From contig CANRGQ010000012.1 in assembly GCA_947630195.1 (NCBI GenBank), forward strand, positions 1 through 24,155: a stretch of DNA of 24,155 bases, read 5' to 3'. The position numbers and the translations under genes are program-made. Positions 8,301 to 16,700 of this stretch are shown here, in pieces. Below the pieces are notes generated by a model. That model was not told the DNA's origin. It saw nothing but the letters and a program-made list of their open reading frames with translations, and ran no database searches. The DNA comes from an uncultured Bacilli bacterium (GTDB lineage: Bacteria; Bacillota_I; Bacilli_A; RF39; UBA660). The number at the start of each line of letters is the position of its first letter. Position 1 is the first letter of the stretch.

Positions 8301-8418
8301 ATTAAAAGTTTATTATAACTATCTTAAATATTTATTTAATAAAGATGTTTATATTTATTTATATAGTATAGAGAATAATAAACTTACAGAAAAACATCTT
8401 AAAGAAACAGTTAGATAG
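5329..8418 (+). CDS. addA: ATP-dependent helicase/nuclease subunit A
   Basis: A 1029-residue UvrD-family superfamily 1 helicase fused to a C-terminal nuclease. Walker A is AGAGSGKT at 22-29, with LTFTNAAAAEMKDRI following. Walker B is DEYQDTN from D357, then GDIKQSIYGFRNANP (motif III). IMNIHKSKGLEF (motif V region) and LLYVALTRAKEKM (motif VI) lie further on. The C-terminal PD-(D/E)xK nuclease shows the GIIDLLL strand and DYK at 977-979. With AddB it unwinds and degrades broken DNA ends until a Chi-like site is met. It is somewhat short for the family (about 1230 in Bacillus). ATG 5329 begins one base after the addB stop, so the two are translationally coupled. Confidence 0.95.
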   Translation: MAWTKEQERAIYESGKNIIVSAGAGSGKTAVLTERVIEKLKSGININKLLILTFTNAAAAEMKDRIRKSIRDYPELKESLDYLESAYITTFDAYTLSLIKKYNDVLNVSKDLQIIDDSIIRVIKARYMEEIFEDLYKREDAEFLKFLDIFTIKNDREIKNDLLGIYEKLSLVSDLDSFLDNYFDVYFNSQNEEKYFQEYEEVLRNYLEEMETNLYYLENSDYPDYYEEMVKSLEKLLKSKTYDEIKENINVSIPRRPRGSEEIKENKENIDNVLKDLKNELRFKDEKEIIETLDSTKATIKVIIKIIKKFKLKLDKYKEDNDLYEFIDISKMAIKLLKDNPHILKEVKNSFQEICVDEYQDTNDLQEEFISLIEKDNVYMVGDIKQSIYGFRNANPEIFKEKYDAYKDGKKGIRIDLLKNFRSRKEVIKGINDIFNLVMDDAIGGASYREEHQMNFGNEVYEKNKKENNDLEIINYPLSNEYNNNEIEAFYIARDILKKIKGNYQVIDKDTKKLRCITYKDFCIIMDRGTDFTLYKKIFEYLNIPLEIWEDKALTKDIDVNIIYNILNLILKIKDNIFDFEFKYSFMSIGRSFLFSYPDTELFEILRCESYQDTTLYKIAFDISLNLDNLTSYDLIKEVIDKFQINEKLITIGDVKEHLRRIDSILEMAKNLSDMGYNKQEFLGVLKDLINSKDTTKFKSRNSTDNAVKIMNIHKSKGLEFSVCYYSGYYKLFNIEDVKSRFIFDKEYGLIVPFFKEGLDNTILYSLFKNKYLIENISEEIRLLYVALTRAKEKMVIVAPLNADNYISGIVPYQIRSKYNSFLSILNSISLNLKEYTHNLNIEDLKITKNYLLDNEKELEKLTSKEVITYKSINVEVKEVKRVRASKEEVRLNTLEEKTAMSKGEDAHKIFELTDFRNVSKDNKYYENITYLKDKLNINENTKIYKEYEFTYQNNNTLYHGIIDLLLVYQDKIVIVDYKLANTEDAAYLEQLKVYYNYLKYLFNKDVYIYLYSIENNKLTEKHLKETVR

Positions 8419-8426
8419 CCCCAAAC

Positions 8427-8455
8427 TTGACATCATTTGACATTTGTGGTATAAT
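8427..8455 (+). promoter_or_regulatory. Consensus sigma-70/SigA promoter
   Basis: A perfect TTGACA at 8427-8432 and TATAAT at 8450-8455 with 17 bp between. Transcription should start near 8462, leaving a short leader that contains only the ribosome site of the next gene. Confidence 0.9.
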
Positions 8456-8484
8456 TAAATTACGTGAAAGGGGGATATAAAAAA

Positions 8485-8835
8485 ATGAATGAAACAGTTA
8501 AAAAAGGGTTAACATTTGTTGGAGTTGCTGGTATTTTAGGGCTTGCTATAGCATCTTGTAAATTAATTCAAAATTCCAAAGAAAAACTAGATAGAGAAGA
8601 AAAGATGATGACTTTACCTTCAGGCTACACTTTACAAAGTAAAGATGGAGAAGTTATTGGTGTTAAAAACTTAATGGGTGAAGATGGAGTAGTTAAAGAA
8701 GTCTACAGGACTCCAGCTATCTTTAATCTATATGAAGATGGTAAGGTTACTAAATATATCCAAAGGTATGATTATGAAACTAATACTTTTGTAAGAGAAG
8801 AATACATTGAAGAAAATCAAACTAAAAGTAGATAA
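8485..8835 (+). CDS. Small putative lipoprotein of unknown function
   Basis: A 116-residue protein. The N-terminus has two lysines, a hydrophobic stretch (8-24) and IASC ending at C25, which fits a lipobox; an uncleaved membrane anchor is the alternative. The rest is charged, with no family I recognise (contains LPSGYTLQSKDGEVIGVKNL and a basic/acidic C-terminus). The start is ATG 8485, since AAAGGGGG at 8467-8474 precedes it and a GTG at 8464 would fall at the expected transcription start. It has its own perfect-consensus promoter and shares a terminator with convergent murC, so it is a single-gene unit likely expressed strongly. Confidence 0.75.
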   Translation: MNETVKKGLTFVGVAGILGLAIASCKLIQNSKEKLDREEKMMTLPSGYTLQSKDGEVIGVKNLMGEDGVVKEVYRTPAIFNLYEDGKVTKYIQRYDYETNTFVREEYIEENQTKSR

Positions 8836-8872
8836 AAAAATAAAAGTTGCTCACTTGCAACTTTTATTTTTT
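8835..8872. terminator. Bidirectional terminator between the lipoprotein gene and murC
   Basis: A perfect 16-pair stem (8835-8850 with 8857-8872) and TCACTT loop. A-rich and T-rich arms give a U-run in either direction. The murC stop codon lies inside it. Confidence 0.92.
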
Positions 8873-10228
8873 GCCTAGAAGAGAAAGTCCTACTTCATTA
8901 ACGGGACCTGCTCCAATAGTTAAGACTAAATCATTATCTTGAACATTGTCTTTTAAATATTTGACTATTTCCTCAAATGTGGGAATATAACAAACATTAG
9001 GATTATCTTTTTTAATAAGTTCAACTAAATCTTCTTCCTTAACATTATATATATTAGTTTCTCTCGCCGGATATATTGGAGCAATAATAACATTATCAAA
9101 TTTTTTCAAAATACTAGCAAATTCTTCTAAATGTTCTTTAGTCCTGGAATAAGTATGGGATTGAAATATGGCCCAGTTTTGATGACACTTAATACTTTTG
9201 GCAGCATTATAAGTAGAAGTTATTTCGGTTGGATGGTGCGCATAATCATCATAAACTAAAATATTATCTTTATATTTGCCAATATATTCAAATCTTCTTT
9301 CGACACCATGATATTCATTAATACCTTTTATGATAGACTCTTTATCCACATTATGAACTAAACACATTAAAACAGAAGCTAGGGCATTATAAATATTATG
9401 TTTACCTAAAACACTTAAATGTAAAGATAAATATAATTCATTTTTAAAGTAAACATCAAATATAGGATGACCTAATTCATCATAAGTAATATTTTTGGCT
9501 ACTAAATCGGCATCACTATTAATTCCATAAGTATAAACATTAGTATCTGGTAGCTCTAGACTCATGGTATTTGCATCATCCTTATTAATAATTAAATTAC
9601 CATCTTTGGGTAGTTTATGAATATATTTCGTGAAAGATGCTTTAATATTGTCTAAATTTTTAAAATAATCTAAATGGTCATCATCAATATTTAAAACAAT
9701 GGCACTCGTAGGATAGAATGATAAAAAACTATCTTTGTATTCACAGGCTTCCATAATAAAGTAATCATGACCTCCCACATAAAAGTTTGCATTAATCTTG
9801 GGTAATATTGCCCCGATTTGAATAGTTGTGGGAAGTTTAGATTCCAAAAAAACCGAAGAAATCATTCCCGTAGTGGTACTTTTACCATGGGTACCCGAAA
9901 TACATAAAACGTGTTTATATTCTTTGGTAAGTTCGCCGAGAAATTCGGCTCTTTCAAAAGTTGGTTTATTAAGTTCTCTTGCTCTTTTTAATTCTTCATT
10001 ATCTTCACTAATCGCCGCCGTATAAACAACAATGTCAGCCTTATCAATATTATTTGGATTAGTTCCAATTGTCACACTTATGCCTTTTTCTTCTAAAGCC
10101 TTAACAACTTTGGACTCTTGCATATCCGATCCCGTAACAATGGCTCCCATACTTTGGATAATCTCAGCAATGCCACTCATGGAAATACCCCCAATTCCAA
10201 TAAAGTGAATAGTTTTATCTTTATACAT
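8864..10228 (-). CDS. murC: UDP-N-acetylmuramate--L-alanine ligase
   Basis: A 454-residue Mur ligase that adds L-alanine to UDP-MurNAc with ATP in the cytoplasm, the first peptide step of peptidoglycan synthesis. The N-terminal Rossmann motif is FIGIGGISMSGIA (9-21), which in MurC replaces the pattern seen in MurD-F. The ATP loop is GTHGKST (112-118), then DDDHLDYF in the central domain, and HNIYNALA and DDYAHHPTE in the C-terminal part. Length is normal. ATG 10228 is preceded by AAGGAGG at good spacing. It is transcribed alone from a near-consensus promoter, unlinked to murD 11 kb away, so wall genes are scattered here. Confidence 0.96.
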   Translation of the reverse strand: MYKDKTIHFIGIGGISMSGIAEIIQSMGAIVTGSDMQESKVVKALEEKGISVTIGTNPNNIDKADIVVYTAAISEDNEELKRARELNKPTFERAEFLGELTKEYKHVLCISGTHGKSTTTGMISSVFLESKLPTTIQIGAILPKINANFYVGGHDYFIMEACEYKDSFLSFYPTSAIVLNIDDDHLDYFKNLDNIKASFTKYIHKLPKDGNLIINKDDANTMSLELPDTNVYTYGINSDADLVAKNITYDELGHPIFDVYFKNELYLSLHLSVLGKHNIYNALASVLMCLVHNVDKESIIKGINEYHGVERRFEYIGKYKDNILVYDDYAHHPTEITSTYNAAKSIKCHQNWAIFQSHTYSRTKEHLEEFASILKKFDNVIIAPIYPARETNIYNVKEEDLVELIKKDNPNVCYIPTFEEIVKYLKDNVQDNDLVLTIGAGPVNEVGLSLLGKK

Positions 10229-10258
10229 ATAAACCTCCTTAATAAATTATATAAATAT

Positions 10259-10287
10259 ATTATAATCTTTAAGATAAAAGATAGCAA
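10259..10287 (-). promoter_or_regulatory. murC promoter
   Basis: On the minus strand, TTGCTA (10287-10282) and TATAAT (10264-10259) are separated by 17 bp, about 30 bases before the murC start. Confidence 0.8.
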
Positions 10288-10332
10288 TAAAAAGTACCAA
10301 AATATCATTTACTAATATTGACAAAAATTAAT

Positions 10333-10451
10333 TTGTAAAACGAACAAAAAAATTTTTAAAAAGAGGAAAAAAATAATTGCTAGGTAGAACCTTAATAAAA
10401 ATGTTTTTTTTATGAAAAAAATTTTAAAATTTGAAATTGTTCGATTTACAA
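10333..10451. repeat. Inverted 15-16 bp repeats upstream of the nrdD promoter
   Basis: 10333-10347 (TTGTAAAACGAACAA) and 10437-10451 (TTGTTCGATTTACAA) are inverted copies with one mismatch. Each is itself TTGT-N7-ACAA, so both look like dyad binding sites. They lie about 90 bp apart in the 305-bp murC-nrdD intergenic region, ending 26 bp before the nrdD -35. Placement suggests an operator pair acting on nrdD; the binding protein is unknown. The remainder of the intergenic region is A/T runs and the two promoters. Confidence 0.45.
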
Positions 10452-10477
10452 AAACGAAATTTTTTGTAAAAAAAACA

Positions 10478-10507
10478 TTGCTAAAAGAAGTCCTTTATGA
10501 GTATAAT
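10478..10507 (+). promoter_or_regulatory. nrdD operon promoter
   Basis: TTGCTA at 10478-10483 and TATAAT at 10502-10507 with an 18 bp spacer, followed by GGGAGAGG and the nrdD ATG. Confidence 0.75.
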
Positions 10508-10533
10508 GGTATTGTAAATGGGAGAGGTAAAAA

Positions 10534-12810
10534 ATGATTAAAGATGTAGTAGGTAACGATTTAATTGTCGTTAAGAGAAGTGGCCAAAGAGTGCCTTTCA
10601 ATGAGGCCAAAATAGCCCTTGCTATAAAAAAAGGCTACGATAGTGTATATGATGACTATGATGAAAAAATAGTTAATAAAGTTAAAGAAAAAGTTCTTAA
10701 ATATATTGAAAAAGAATACGAAGAAAGAAAAACAATTGGGATTGAAGAAATTCAAGATATAATTGAAAAAGAACTTAAAAAAACAGATGAAGAAGTTTAT
10801 AAATCTTTCTCCGAATATAGAGAAAGAAGAAATGCCTCAAGAGAAGTGTTTGCTGTTAAACAACAACATAAATTTGTTAAAGCAATTGAATCTTTAGGAC
10901 TAAAAAGTAGTAAAGAAGAAAACTTAAAAAGAGAAAATGCCAATGTTGATGGCGATGGACCAATGGGAACAATGCTTCATTTTGGTTCCACGGTTTCGAA
11001 AGAATTTGCGAAAGCTTATCTTATGGATGCGAAATACGCCAGAGCCCATGATGAAGGAGCCATTCATATTCATGATTTAGACTTTTGGGCTATGGGTACA
11101 ACTACTTGTAACCAAATTGATTTAGACAAATTATTTAAAAATGGATTTACGACCGGACATGGTTTTTTAAGAACACCAAATGATATAATGAGTTATACCG
11201 CTTTAGCGGCCATTTGTATTCAAGCTAATCAAAATGATCAACATGGTGGTCAAAGTATTCCAATGTTTGATTACTATATGGCTCCGGGAGTTAAGAAAAC
11301 ATTTAAGAAACAATTAAAACAAATGACTTATGATTACCTAGATTTAGAAGGCTTCTTAGGTAATGTTGATTTTGATAAAGTAGAGGAAGTTATTAATAAT
11401 TTAGATACGATAGATATTGATGCTAAAGAAGTATTTAAAGATTTTATAACTAGTGAAAGATTAGAAGAATTATTTGTTAAAAGTTATGATAAAGCTTTAG
11501 CGAAAACAGATAGAATTACTTACCAAGCTATGGAAGCATTTATTCATAATTTAAATACCATGCATTCAAGAGCTGGTGCCCAAGTACCATTCTCATCCGT
11601 AAACTTTGGAACCGATACATCTCCAGAGGGAAGAATGGTTATAAAGAATTTCTTACTAGCTACAGACGAAGGTTTAGGACATGGAGAAACACCAATCTTC
11701 CCAATATCTATCTTCAAATTAAAAGAAGGCGTTAGTTATAATAAGGAAGATCCTAACTATGATTTATTCAAACTAGCTTGTAAGGTATCAGCTAAAAGAT
11801 TATTCCCTAATTTCTCATTTTTGGATTCTTCATTCAATAAACCTTATTTAAAAGAGGGAGATCCTAAAACAGAAGTTGGTTATATGGGATGTCGGACGAG
11901 AGTAATTGGTAACGTTTGCTATCCGGATAAAGAAATTACCCCAGGAAGAGGAAACTTATCATTTACGACCATTAATTTACCAAGACTTGGAATAAAATAT
12001 GGGATTGTTGATGGCACCAGAACGAAAGCCGACATGAAAGGATTCTACCAAGAACTTGATGATTTATTAGAACTTTGTAAAGGTCAATTACTGCAAAGAT
12101 TCGATGTTCAATGTAGTAAAGGAGTCGAGAATTTTAAATTCTTACTTGGAGCTCATGTTTGGCTTGATTCCGAAAAACTTGAACCAGGACAAAAAATTAG
12201 AAAAATATTAAAACACGGAACCTTATCCATTGGCTTTATTGGCCTTGCAGAATGTTTAAAAGCCTTAATCGGCGAACATCATGGGGAATCAGAAAAAGCC
12301 CAAAAGTTAGGTTTAGAAATTGTAAGTTACATGCGTAAAAAATGTGATGAATATAGTCAGGAAATGAAGTTAAACTTCACTTGTCTTGCCACTCCAGCTG
12401 AAGGTTTAAGTGGTCGTTTCGTCGGAATTGACCGTTCTATCTATGGTAAGATTAAAGGAGTAACTGATAGAGAATATTATACAAATTCTTTCCACGTTCC
12501 AGTTTATTATCATACAACTATTCAACATAAACTAGAAGTAGAAGGAAAATATCATAAATTAACAAATGCGGGCCATATTTCTTATATTGAAATAGATGGT
12601 GATACCGCGAATAATGTGGAAGCATTTGAAAGAATTATTCGGGTAATGCATGATAACGATATTGGCTATGGCGCAGTTAACCATCCAGTAGATCGGGACC
12701 CAGTTTGTGGTTATGTCGGAGTTATCAATGATGTATGTCCAAGATGTGGCAGAAAGAATTTCGAAGGAGTACCACTTGAAAGAATAACAAGTCTTAATTG
12801 TGATTGCTAA
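10534..12810 (+). CDS. nrdD: Anaerobic (class III) ribonucleoside-triphosphate reductase, large part lacking the glycyl-radical loop
   Basis: A 758-residue catalytic subunit that reduces NTPs to dNTPs under anoxia. An ATP-cone allosteric domain occupies roughly 8-105. The catalytic barrel contains GTTTCNQIDL (C192) and GYMGCRTRVIGN (C453), candidate active-site cysteines. The end carries the zinc-site cysteines (DPVCGYVGV, DVCPRCGRK, LNCDC). In ordinary NrdD a glycyl-radical segment (RITGY-type) follows on the same chain. Here the frame meets tandem TAA TAA directly after CDC, and that segment is a separate in-frame gene 21 bases downstream. The enzyme must therefore act with the 60-residue protein. 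Own promoter; operon with the small gene and nrdG. Confidence 0.95.
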   Translation: MIKDVVGNDLIVVKRSGQRVPFNEAKIALAIKKGYDSVYDDYDEKIVNKVKEKVLKYIEKEYEERKTIGIEEIQDIIEKELKKTDEEVYKSFSEYRERRNASREVFAVKQQHKFVKAIESLGLKSSKEENLKRENANVDGDGPMGTMLHFGSTVSKEFAKAYLMDAKYARAHDEGAIHIHDLDFWAMGTTTCNQIDLDKLFKNGFTTGHGFLRTPNDIMSYTALAAICIQANQNDQHGGQSIPMFDYYMAPGVKKTFKKQLKQMTYDYLDLEGFLGNVDFDKVEEVINNLDTIDIDAKEVFKDFITSERLEELFVKSYDKALAKTDRITYQAMEAFIHNLNTMHSRAGAQVPFSSVNFGTDTSPEGRMVIKNFLLATDEGLGHGETPIFPISIFKLKEGVSYNKEDPNYDLFKLACKVSAKRLFPNFSFLDSSFNKPYLKEGDPKTEVGYMGCRTRVIGNVCYPDKEITPGRGNLSFTTINLPRLGIKYGIVDGTRTKADMKGFYQELDDLLELCKGQLLQRFDVQCSKGVENFKFLLGAHVWLDSEKLEPGQKIRKILKHGTLSIGFIGLAECLKALIGEHHGESEKAQKLGLEIVSYMRKKCDEYSQEMKLNFTCLATPAEGLSGRFVGIDRSIYGKIKGVTDREYYTNSFHVPVYYHTTIQHKLEVEGKYHKLTNAGHISYIEIDGDTANNVEAFERIIRVMHDNDIGYGAVNHPVDRDPVCGYVGVINDVCPRCGRKNFEGVPLERITSLNCDC

Positions 12811-12831
12811 TAAAAAGGAGGAGGAAATATT

Positions 12832-13014
12832 ATGGAAGCACAAAAAAGAGTAAAAACTATCGGGGAAGGTGTTGGTTTTGAAAGAATTAGAAGAATTACA
12901 GGTTATTTAGTAGGAACAACAGAAAGATTTAATAATGCCAAAAAGGCTGAGGAACAAGATAGAGTAAAACACACTGGTGTAAAAGAAATGTTCCAAGATA
13001 AAAAGGCAGCCTAA
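12832..13014 (+). CDS. Stand-alone glycyl-radical domain of class III ribonucleotide reductase
   Basis: A 60-residue protein that matches the C-terminal glycyl-radical segment of fused NrdD: FERIRRITGYLVGTTERFNN, then AKKAEEQDRVKH. The radical glycine should be G24 in RITGY. It has its own strong ribosome site (AAAGGAGGAGG) and ATG, in the same frame as nrdD but separated by two TAA codons, so this is an organised split, not a simple single-base lesion. NrdG, encoded eight bases downstream, would install the radical. The closest functional parallel is GrcA/YfiD, a free glycyl-radical domain that serves pyruvate formate-lyase; here I infer it docks into the NrdD barrel. Confidence 0.9.
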   Translation: MEAQKRVKTIGEGVGFERIRRITGYLVGTTERFNNAKKAEEQDRVKHTGVKEMFQDKKAA

Positions 13015-13022
13015 AATAAAAT

Positions 13023-13577
13023 ATGACAATCAGACTCGCGGCTCCTATTCAAAGTGATAGTGTCGTTGATGGATATGGTGTAAGGGCAGTTATTTGGACA
13101 CAAGGTTGTTCCCATAATTGTCCTTTTTGTCAAAATCCTCAAACTCACGATTTTAAGGGAGGAGCTGAATTTACTTTAGAGGAAATCTTTGAGGAGATTA
13201 AAAACTTAAAAAATCAAGATGGAATTACTTTATCTGGGGGAGATCCTTTATACCAAATTGAACCAGTGGTGGAAATTGCTAAATTTGCTAAAGGCATAGG
13301 TTTAAATGTTTGGTGTTATACGGGCTTTACTTATGAAGAAATTCTTAAAATGGGCGAAAAGAATCCCAAATATTTAGAATTATTAGATTATCTTGATGTT
13401 TTAGTAGATGGTCTATTTGTAAATGATTTAAAAGATTTAAATCTTTTATTTAGAGGCTCTAGTAATCAAAGATTAATTGATGTTCCGAAAACATTAAAAA
13501 ATAAAAAAGTTACCATACTTCCTGAAAGTGATGGAATTATGGAAAAATTTCAAAAAAAACCCAAAACATATATTTAA
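13023..13577 (+). CDS. nrdG: Anaerobic ribonucleotide reductase activating protein (radical SAM)
   Basis: A 184-residue activase. It uses a 4Fe-4S cluster and S-adenosylmethionine to generate the glycyl radical. Cluster cysteines are C29, C33 and C36 in GCSHNCPFCQNP, a CxxxCxxC motif, followed by the LSGGDPLYQ SAM-binding motif. Length is normal for the family. ATG 13023 has only a weak ribosome site and starts eight bases after the preceding stop, so translation is probably coupled to the glycyl-radical gene. That keeps the radical carrier and its activator in step. The terminator overlaps its stop codon. Confidence 0.94.
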   Translation: MTIRLAAPIQSDSVVDGYGVRAVIWTQGCSHNCPFCQNPQTHDFKGGAEFTLEEIFEEIKNLKNQDGITLSGGDPLYQIEPVVEIAKFAKGIGLNVWCYTGFTYEEILKMGEKNPKYLELLDYLDVLVDGLFVNDLKDLNLLFRGSSNQRLIDVPKTLKNKKVTILPESDGIMEKFQKKPKTYI

Positions 13578-13595
13578 GGCTTAAAGCCTTTTTTT
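13576..13595 (+). terminator. Terminator of the nrdD operon
   Basis: AAGGCT (13576-13581) pairs with AGCCTT (13585-13590) over a TAA loop, followed by T residues. It overlaps the nrdG stop. Confidence 0.85.
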
Positions 13596-13677
13596 ATGGG
13601 TACTTATTATAATTAATAAGTTATTAAATTCATAAAATATAAAAGTGGAAAATTTTGAAAAACTTTAAGATAAAATA

Positions 13678-13706
13678 TTGTCTCCAAAAGATGTTTTTGG
13701 TATAAT
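13678..13706 (+). promoter_or_regulatory. Metalloprotease promoter with a palindrome filling the spacer
   Basis: TTGTCT (13678-13683) and TATAAT (13701-13706) are 17 bp apart. The whole spacer is the dyad CCAAAA-GATGT-TTTTGG, which would suit a repressor binding between the two boxes. The rest of the region 13596-13758 is AT-rich leader, ending in a GGGGG ribosome site. Confidence 0.65.
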
Positions 13707-13758
13707 AATATCTACCTTTAGAAATATTAAAAAATTATTTAAAAAAGGGGGATTTTAA

Positions 13759-16700
13759 ATGATAAATAAATTTAAATATTTTCTTAGTGCTTTAATCGTA
13801 AGTTTAATGTTACCTATTTTAGTTTTAGCTAAAGAAGGTATTGTTTTAAATGTTAGTCAAAATGATTTAAAACCAGGAGATGAGATTACTGTTACGGTAA
13901 CTTTACCTGAAGATATGGAAGCCTATGCTTTAATGGCCACTTTAAAATATGATGAAAATTATTTTGAAGTTTTAGATAGTGAAGATTTTGCTTCAGATAA
14001 TGAAAATACCACTATTAGTTTTAGTGAATCTACTCATAAATTTGGGCTTATTAATAAATCTGGAAAAGTATCTGGTAATCTTTTTAATATTACTTTAAAA
14101 GTAAAAGAAGATACACTAGGAGGAGATACGACCATTGCTCTTACTAATATTAAGGCTTCAGATGGCAGTAATATAATTAATTTTGATAAAGTATTATCTA
14201 GTGTGCATGTTACAGGAAATGCTAAAGATAATGAACTTGTAAATAATAACAAAGAAGAAGAAATAAATGATGATAATGAACCTTTAATTAAGGCCGTTAG
14301 TAATAAACCGGTTATTATTACTTTAAGTATTGCTGGTATTTTAGGTTTAATTTTACTTATTTATTTTATTGTTAAATTTAAGGCTATAACTTTACTTATT
14401 GGTATTCTTGGTCTTGGGGAAATTGCTTTAATTATTGCTCTAGGTATCTTAGTTAATTTCAATTTAAATAAAAAAGATGTTAATAACGATGGAGTCAAAG
14501 ATTATAATGATGCTCAAGAAATAATTGATTATTTAATTAATATAACTAGTGAAGAAGAGGAAGAAGTTTCTTCTAAAAAACCGGTAAAGAAACCATCTAA
14601 TAATAACAATAATAGTAGCAATACTGAAGATAACAATAAAGAAGATAATAACAATACTAGTGTTCCAAACATTCCAGATTTAGATACCAATAATGATGGT
14701 AAAGTTGATCTTAATGATGCTGGTCATACCGCATCCGAAGTTAAAACAACAGTTAAAGTAAGTGATCCTTATAAAGAAAATGATTATTATGTTAAAAAAG
14801 GAGAAATTACTTTACGCTTTAGAGCGGAAGTAAGTCCTAAAGGGATTAGTTTATATAAAGTTAAAATAAATGATGAATTTTATGATGTTACTCCTTCTGG
14901 AGAAGATTATGTTGTAACTATCATTGGGCATACGGAAGCCGGTGTTCAAACTTTTAAAATGACCGAAGTTTATACGAGTAATGATAAAGAAATTCCGGTT
15001 AATTTAACTATGGAAAGAGAAATTTTAAAGGAAGTACCTAGTGTTACTAATTTTAGTTATAATGAAGAAAATAAAAGTTTAAGTTTTGATATTTTAGATG
15101 ATGATAAAGTTTTAGAAAATGGTAAAGCTACTATCTTAAAAGATAATAAAGAAATTACTAGTATGGAAATAAAACAAGATAAAAATGTCATTGAAAATTT
15201 AGAACTAATAGAAAATGATGAATATAAAATTGAAGTAAAGGGTAGTTATGATTTAGATAAAGATAAAGATAATGATAAAAATAATTATCAAGATGAAATT
15301 ATCTTTAGTCATACATTTAAACTTTTAAAAGATTATAATTTTACTTTAACTGGATTTTCAATTACCGATTCAGTGGTACCCGGAGAATTCCCAATAGTGT
15401 CTTTTACGAGCACTAATAGAGTTAATGCTAAAATTGAAAGCGCCATGTTAAAAATAAATGATACCGAAGCTCATGAATATTCCATTTCTAAAAAAGAAGG
15501 AAACAATTATGAAATAACTTTAACTAATGCTGATACTTCTTTTGGTAAACATACAGTTTCTTTGGAAAGTGTCGAATTAAATACTTTAAAATCATTTAAA
15601 AATAAAGAAGATTATACGGTTAATAATTTAACTTATTATATTTTGAAAAGAGCACCGAAAGCGGAAAATATTAATTTAGTTGATGAAGGCTCTAATCAAA
15701 AAATAAAAGTATCTTTTAAATTAGCGGATGAAGATAAAACTTTTAATGCTTTAAAAGTTGTTTTAGTAGATTCTTTAGGGAAGATAATTGATCAAAAAGT
15801 TCTTAGTGAAGAAGAAATTACTTATCATGAGGAACAAAATGTTCCAATTGAACTTTCTTATGAAAAGGGAACAGATGGCCTTTATACCGTAAGATTTTTA
15901 GCGGATTACACTCTAGGAGATAAGTATAAATATACTAATCAAAATATTGGAGAGGCCGAAATTCTTACCCATAGTGATGATATTTATATAAGTGAATTAT
16001 TCTTTACTACTGATGGTAAAACCGATTCTAAAAATTATTATCCCGCTAAGGGTGAAAAAAACTATCAACTAGCGGTTACTACTTTTGTTGGTGATTCAAT
16101 TAATAATTATGCTAAAGCTCATTATAAAAATACGGCATATCAAACAGTATCAAATATTACGATTAATGATTTAAATTATACTGCCAGTGCTGTTTCTGGG
16201 TATCGTTCGAGAGTATTCTTAAATGTTCCAAATACCTCAGGTGTTATGGAATTAAAAGTTAGTCGGGTACAACTAGCTATTAATAACTACTATAATATTG
16301 TTAATGATTTTTATTCGGTTACTCCTAAAATAATTAAAATTGATGTTTTAAAAGATATGCCAAAAGTGGAAAATTTAATAATTAGTGATGATTATGAAAA
16401 GGAAGAAGTTACTTTTGATTTTGATATCATTTTAGATGAAAATGCTACTTCAAGTGAAGATGAATTCAAAGATGGACTTCTTAAACTTGGAGATAAAACT
16501 TATGAGGTTACAAGAGGACATAATCACATCATTTTAGAGGGTATTCCTAAAGATAAAATTTTAGACTTAGTAATTACAGCTAGTTTTGATTTAGATACTG
16601 ATGATGAAGATATTAACAAAATTACGGGTGATATAAACGAATATCAAGATAAGGAAATTTATAATATAAAATATGGTTTATTTAGTGAAGATACTTATAA

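Noticed and set aside
10118..10315. Plus-strand ORF opposite the murC start
   Set aside because: It is the reverse of murC codons and its promoter; no ribosome site or recognisable protein features.
10333..10451. LexA (SOS) boxes in the GAAC/GTTC sequences
   Set aside because: The two half sites are about 100 bp apart instead of the four-base gap of the Bacillus SOS box.
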